Shown in pieces: positions 61,031 to 64,000 of a DNA stretch of 64,000 bases (positions within the stretch are counted from its first letter, which is position 1; every line of letters starts with the position of its first letter). The stretch is from Epiperipatus broadwayi (taxonomy: Eukaryota; Onychophora; Udeonychophora; Euonychophora; Peripatidae). The notes below the pieces were generated by a model. That model was given only the letters and a program-made list of their open reading frames with translations, had not been told where the DNA came from and did not search any database. The stretch spans positions 11,027,024 to 11,091,023 of the forward strand of contig JAQFVV010006215.1 of assembly GCA_028023455.1 (NCBI GenBank), in the 5' to 3' direction. A program made the position numbers and the translations under genes.

Positions 61031-61166
61031 AAATCAAGTCAGATGTCACATGACCTAATTTAATAAGCTTGTATTACAAATGTTATATATAGAGCTCGCA
61101 AATGAGCTCTTAACAAAGTTTGCAAAATATCTCCAATCCCAGATCATGTGACATCTGACTTGATTT
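61031..61166. mobile_element. MITE copy 4, minimal (136 bp), with 25 bp terminal inverted repeats
   Basis: AAATCAAGTCAGATGTCACATGA(C)C at 61031-61055 is repeated in inverse at 61142-61166 with one mismatch. Inside are 'taatttaataagcttgtatta' and the GCAAATGAGCTCTTAACAAAG block. This copy shows the full family terminus that is truncated in copy 1. No target duplication could be recognised in the A-run and TA-run flanks. Confidence 0.85.
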
Positions 61167-62884
61167 ATATATATATATGTTGTTAGTATTGAATTAATAT
61201 TTACAAACTTGATATTCATTATTTATTCACGGTGTATTAAAATGATTAAAAATAAACTTTATCCTTGTGAATTTAAATTTTTATCCATATTAAATGAATC
61301 TGTATTATTTCTAGTTTGAACTAAAAATTCTTTCTGCTTAACTTCAGGTCAGACAATTTTATAATAATTTGTGAAAATTAAATAAAAATTTGTTTGTTTT
61401 TTTTTTATTTACAAAGCTGAAATCATAATAGAGAGTATTGAATGAAAATAAACAGCCATTAGAAAGTTTTACTGTTCCAAGATTACACATGTGTGTGTGT
61501 GACACCTTTAATTTTAAAAAATCAAGTATGGATTTCTTTAATAGTCTAACATATTCAATAATATTAACTTTTTTATTGGACAGAACTATTTGCTTTATTA
61601 ATTAATCAATTTCTAATAAAACTCATGCAAACACAGTTAACATATAACTATACTTATATATATCTAATCTATTTATTTTCGCCCCTATCTTTAGTTGAAA
61701 AACAAACAATACACACATATGCACATATCAAAGATTTTGAAAGTTTTTATTATGTGTGTAAGTATAATGCTTTCTACTTCTACATTTATAAAACCATTTA
61801 TCACTCATCAACAAAAAAATCGGTTAATCATCAATGATTTCGCTATTACTGTCATTATATTAATGGTGACAAGGTGGTTTAAAGCAAATTGAAATTGAAA
61901 AAGCTAAAAAAAAATGTTAAATCTAAATTGCACTTTTGGTAGATGATAATATTAAACTAGATACAAACATTGATTTCTCTCTACATTTAATACATCGTCA
62001 TATATAAATTCCATAAAATAGGAAAGGACCATAAAGCCATGAACTATGCTGTATCAAATTAGATATCTTCAATTATATTCTATCCATATATATAGATATA
62101 TGAAAATATCATAATGAATATCACAAGCTGAAATAGATAGAAAACATTCAAATCACCAATCACTATGATGTGATGTGATCTGATATGGCTACTCCTTCAT
62201 CAAAGACAGGAATCTCTCAACCACTATTCCCAGAGAAATCTGGTAAACAATTTACTTTCCCTTTCCATTCTCCAATCTAAATTTTTCCCATATTTTTTTC
62301 TATCCTGCTCCATCCCATTTCCACAACATCATCTTTGTCCCCTCTATGCTCTTTACATCTAGATCTTCCTTATCATTTTTCAAACCCAGCATAAAAACCA
62401 AGAACCCAATTTCTGTATAATCACTTTGTTTATATTATTCTCCCACAAGTTTATAATTTGTACCCTTTCTTCTTGTAAGCATTTACATTTAATTAGTGGA
62501 TGCCTAATATTTTTCATGCCTAAACTTATGGGCTATATTATTGCTAATCAGCTTACACTTACTATTAGATTTAATGTTGTTGGCGATCAGAAATATGTAC
62601 TCATTACATATGTCTTTTTATTCAATTATTTTCCATTACAGTATAGTATTTTCATATGATATATGCTTACTTTAAAATTAATTAGTGACTTTTAACTCCA
62701 TACAAAACCAAATAAAATTACTTACTGATATCTTGCAGCTGATTAATAATTACCACTACAATATCGATATGTATATTAAGGTAATATAATCTCATTTACA
62801 TATAAAAAAGGAAATTCTTAATAAATCAAATAAGTATCTAAATAAGTCACTATTATTTGTCTTTTTAATTAGTCAGTAAATAAG
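61167..62884. other. A/T-rich DNA, nothing recognised
   Basis: 62200-62420 is pyrimidine-rich and of mixed composition but has no reading frame or family that I can name. Confidence 0.5.
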
Positions 62885-62933
62885 CATTATATATATATAT
62901 ATATGTGTGTGTGTGTGCGTGTGTGTGTGTGTA
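62885..62933. repeat. (TA)n(TG)n microsatellite
   Basis: About 10 TA then about 14 TG with one CG interruption. Confidence 0.95.
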
Positions 62934-64000
62934 TAATACCCTGCCTTGACTAATAGAATTAAATGCTGAGCAATCTACTACAGTGTGAATTCTAAAATGT
63001 TTTTCAACAGTGTTTAGTTTTATTAGTGAAGATAGGCAATTACATATATAAACTAAAATAATGTATTTATTATAAGTAAGATTTTTTACTGTTAAAAGAT
63101 GAAATTAAAGAAGTTGGTGAGTCATAATATTTCTCCATGTTAAAAAATTTTTCATTCAACATTAAAAGAATCATTTTTATGATTTTTAAAAAGGTCTCTA
63201 CCCATAGATACAGAAATCCTTTCTACAAGAGTGCACTACCAATGTTTTAATAAAATCTTATTCAAATTTTGCAAAGGTTATAGTATCTTGATATACACCA
63301 TAACTTTCAAGCAATACAGTTTGATAAAGTCAAATGAAGTATTTTTTAAAGACTTTAAGTAGGATTCTTTGCCTATTGAATAGAATTTTTTTGTCAATAT
63401 GAAGGAGTGATATATAATAATTCTAAACATTTATTCAATTTTATATATACATTTAAGTGTGTGTGAATGTTTGTATGTCAAAATTCTCAAAATTTCATAG
63501 CTTCATTATGATTGATTTTTTTTTCAATAGAAACAAAATAATTATAATAATTGATTCATAATTTTCTATCCTGAATTCATTACATAAAACACGAATCAGA
63601 ATATATAAGAAAGATTATAAAGATACAGATCCATCTTATCATGATAAACAGAAACAAAAAGAATGAAACTCGTACAGATTTAGTATAAGATATGGGGTAT
63701 TCACAGAAGCACAAACACTTGCAAATGAAAAAACGAAAAAAGATAAAATAATAATATATTACTAAAGCTGTTTTGCAGTGATTATACAAAGCAATCTGTA
63801 AAGTAATACATTCACATATACTGGTTCATTGGTCTATTTATTTTATATTTTACAAATTTCTGACTTGTAATTTTTGTAGAAAAGTTTTTCCTAAAAGTCT
63901 TCAACATTTAGACTAATCATATTCTATGTTCAATCATATACTCTCAAAAAAAATAATCAATATTGCACTTCTTTAAAACCATCTTGAAATATTTTTTATA
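62934..64000. other. A/T-rich DNA, nothing recognised
   Basis: No gene or long repeat seen up to the window edge. Confidence 0.5.

Noticed and set aside
62750-62815. Minus-strand exon-like stretch ending IINQLQDI before gtaagt, as partner of the exon at 52501-52630.
   Set aside because: Its phase (1 leftover base) does not fit the terminal exon (needs 2), and there is no supporting motif.

Overview
This 64 kb window is A+T-rich (visually about three quarters A+T) animal nuclear DNA. It has no operons or prokaryotic gene density. It has spliced exons with GT/AG borders, very long introns and many decayed transposons. The only host gene I can name is the 3' part of a hedgehog-interacting-protein-like (HHIP/HHIPL, glucose/sorbosone-dehydrogenase fold) gene on the + strand, in three exons at 5127-5269, 24651-24735 and 43580-43610. 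The exons join in phase and end at a stop with two AATAAA signals close downstream. HHIP-family genes are not known from Drosophila. With RTE, Penelope-like, mariner and tRNA-SINE remnants, this points to a non-insect metazoan. I cannot name the species.

Layout. Positions 1-1262 hold two ~200 bp inverted arms enclosing a possible Penelope-like (PLE) fragment and a decayed RTE LINE. Intron 1 (5270-24650) holds a dispersed ~780 bp repeat, a foldback MITE, a second RTE remnant, a 3.5 kb non-autonomous LTR element with mosaic LTRs, a possible minus-strand processed retrocopy, an unclassified element family ending in a hairpin (one internally deleted copy and one ~2.95 kb copy), a minisatellite and a degenerate tandem array. 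Intron 2 (24736-43579) holds a ~600 bp palindrome, the inverted partner of the ~780 bp repeat, another widely spaced inverted pair, a homopolymer C/G region, and an inverted array of ~460-490 bp units with a B-box-like motif, plus a related palindrome.

Downstream of the gene (43700-64000) there are a foldback, a tRNA-derived SINE with a clear 16 bp target-site duplication, a mariner transposase remnant (minus), one candidate terminal exon of an unidentified minus-strand gene (52501-52630), a head-to-head pair of PLE 3' ends with GIY-YIG remnants, three more foldback-MITE copies, and many TA-type microsatellites.

The genes do not form a functional cluster. The window is essentially one gene's long-intron 3' half filled with transposon debris. 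The observations most worth checking are the unclassified hairpin-ended family, the LTR pair with swapped middles, the inverted PLE pair, and the CpG-biased differences between repeat copies. I found no convincing new multi-gene system.
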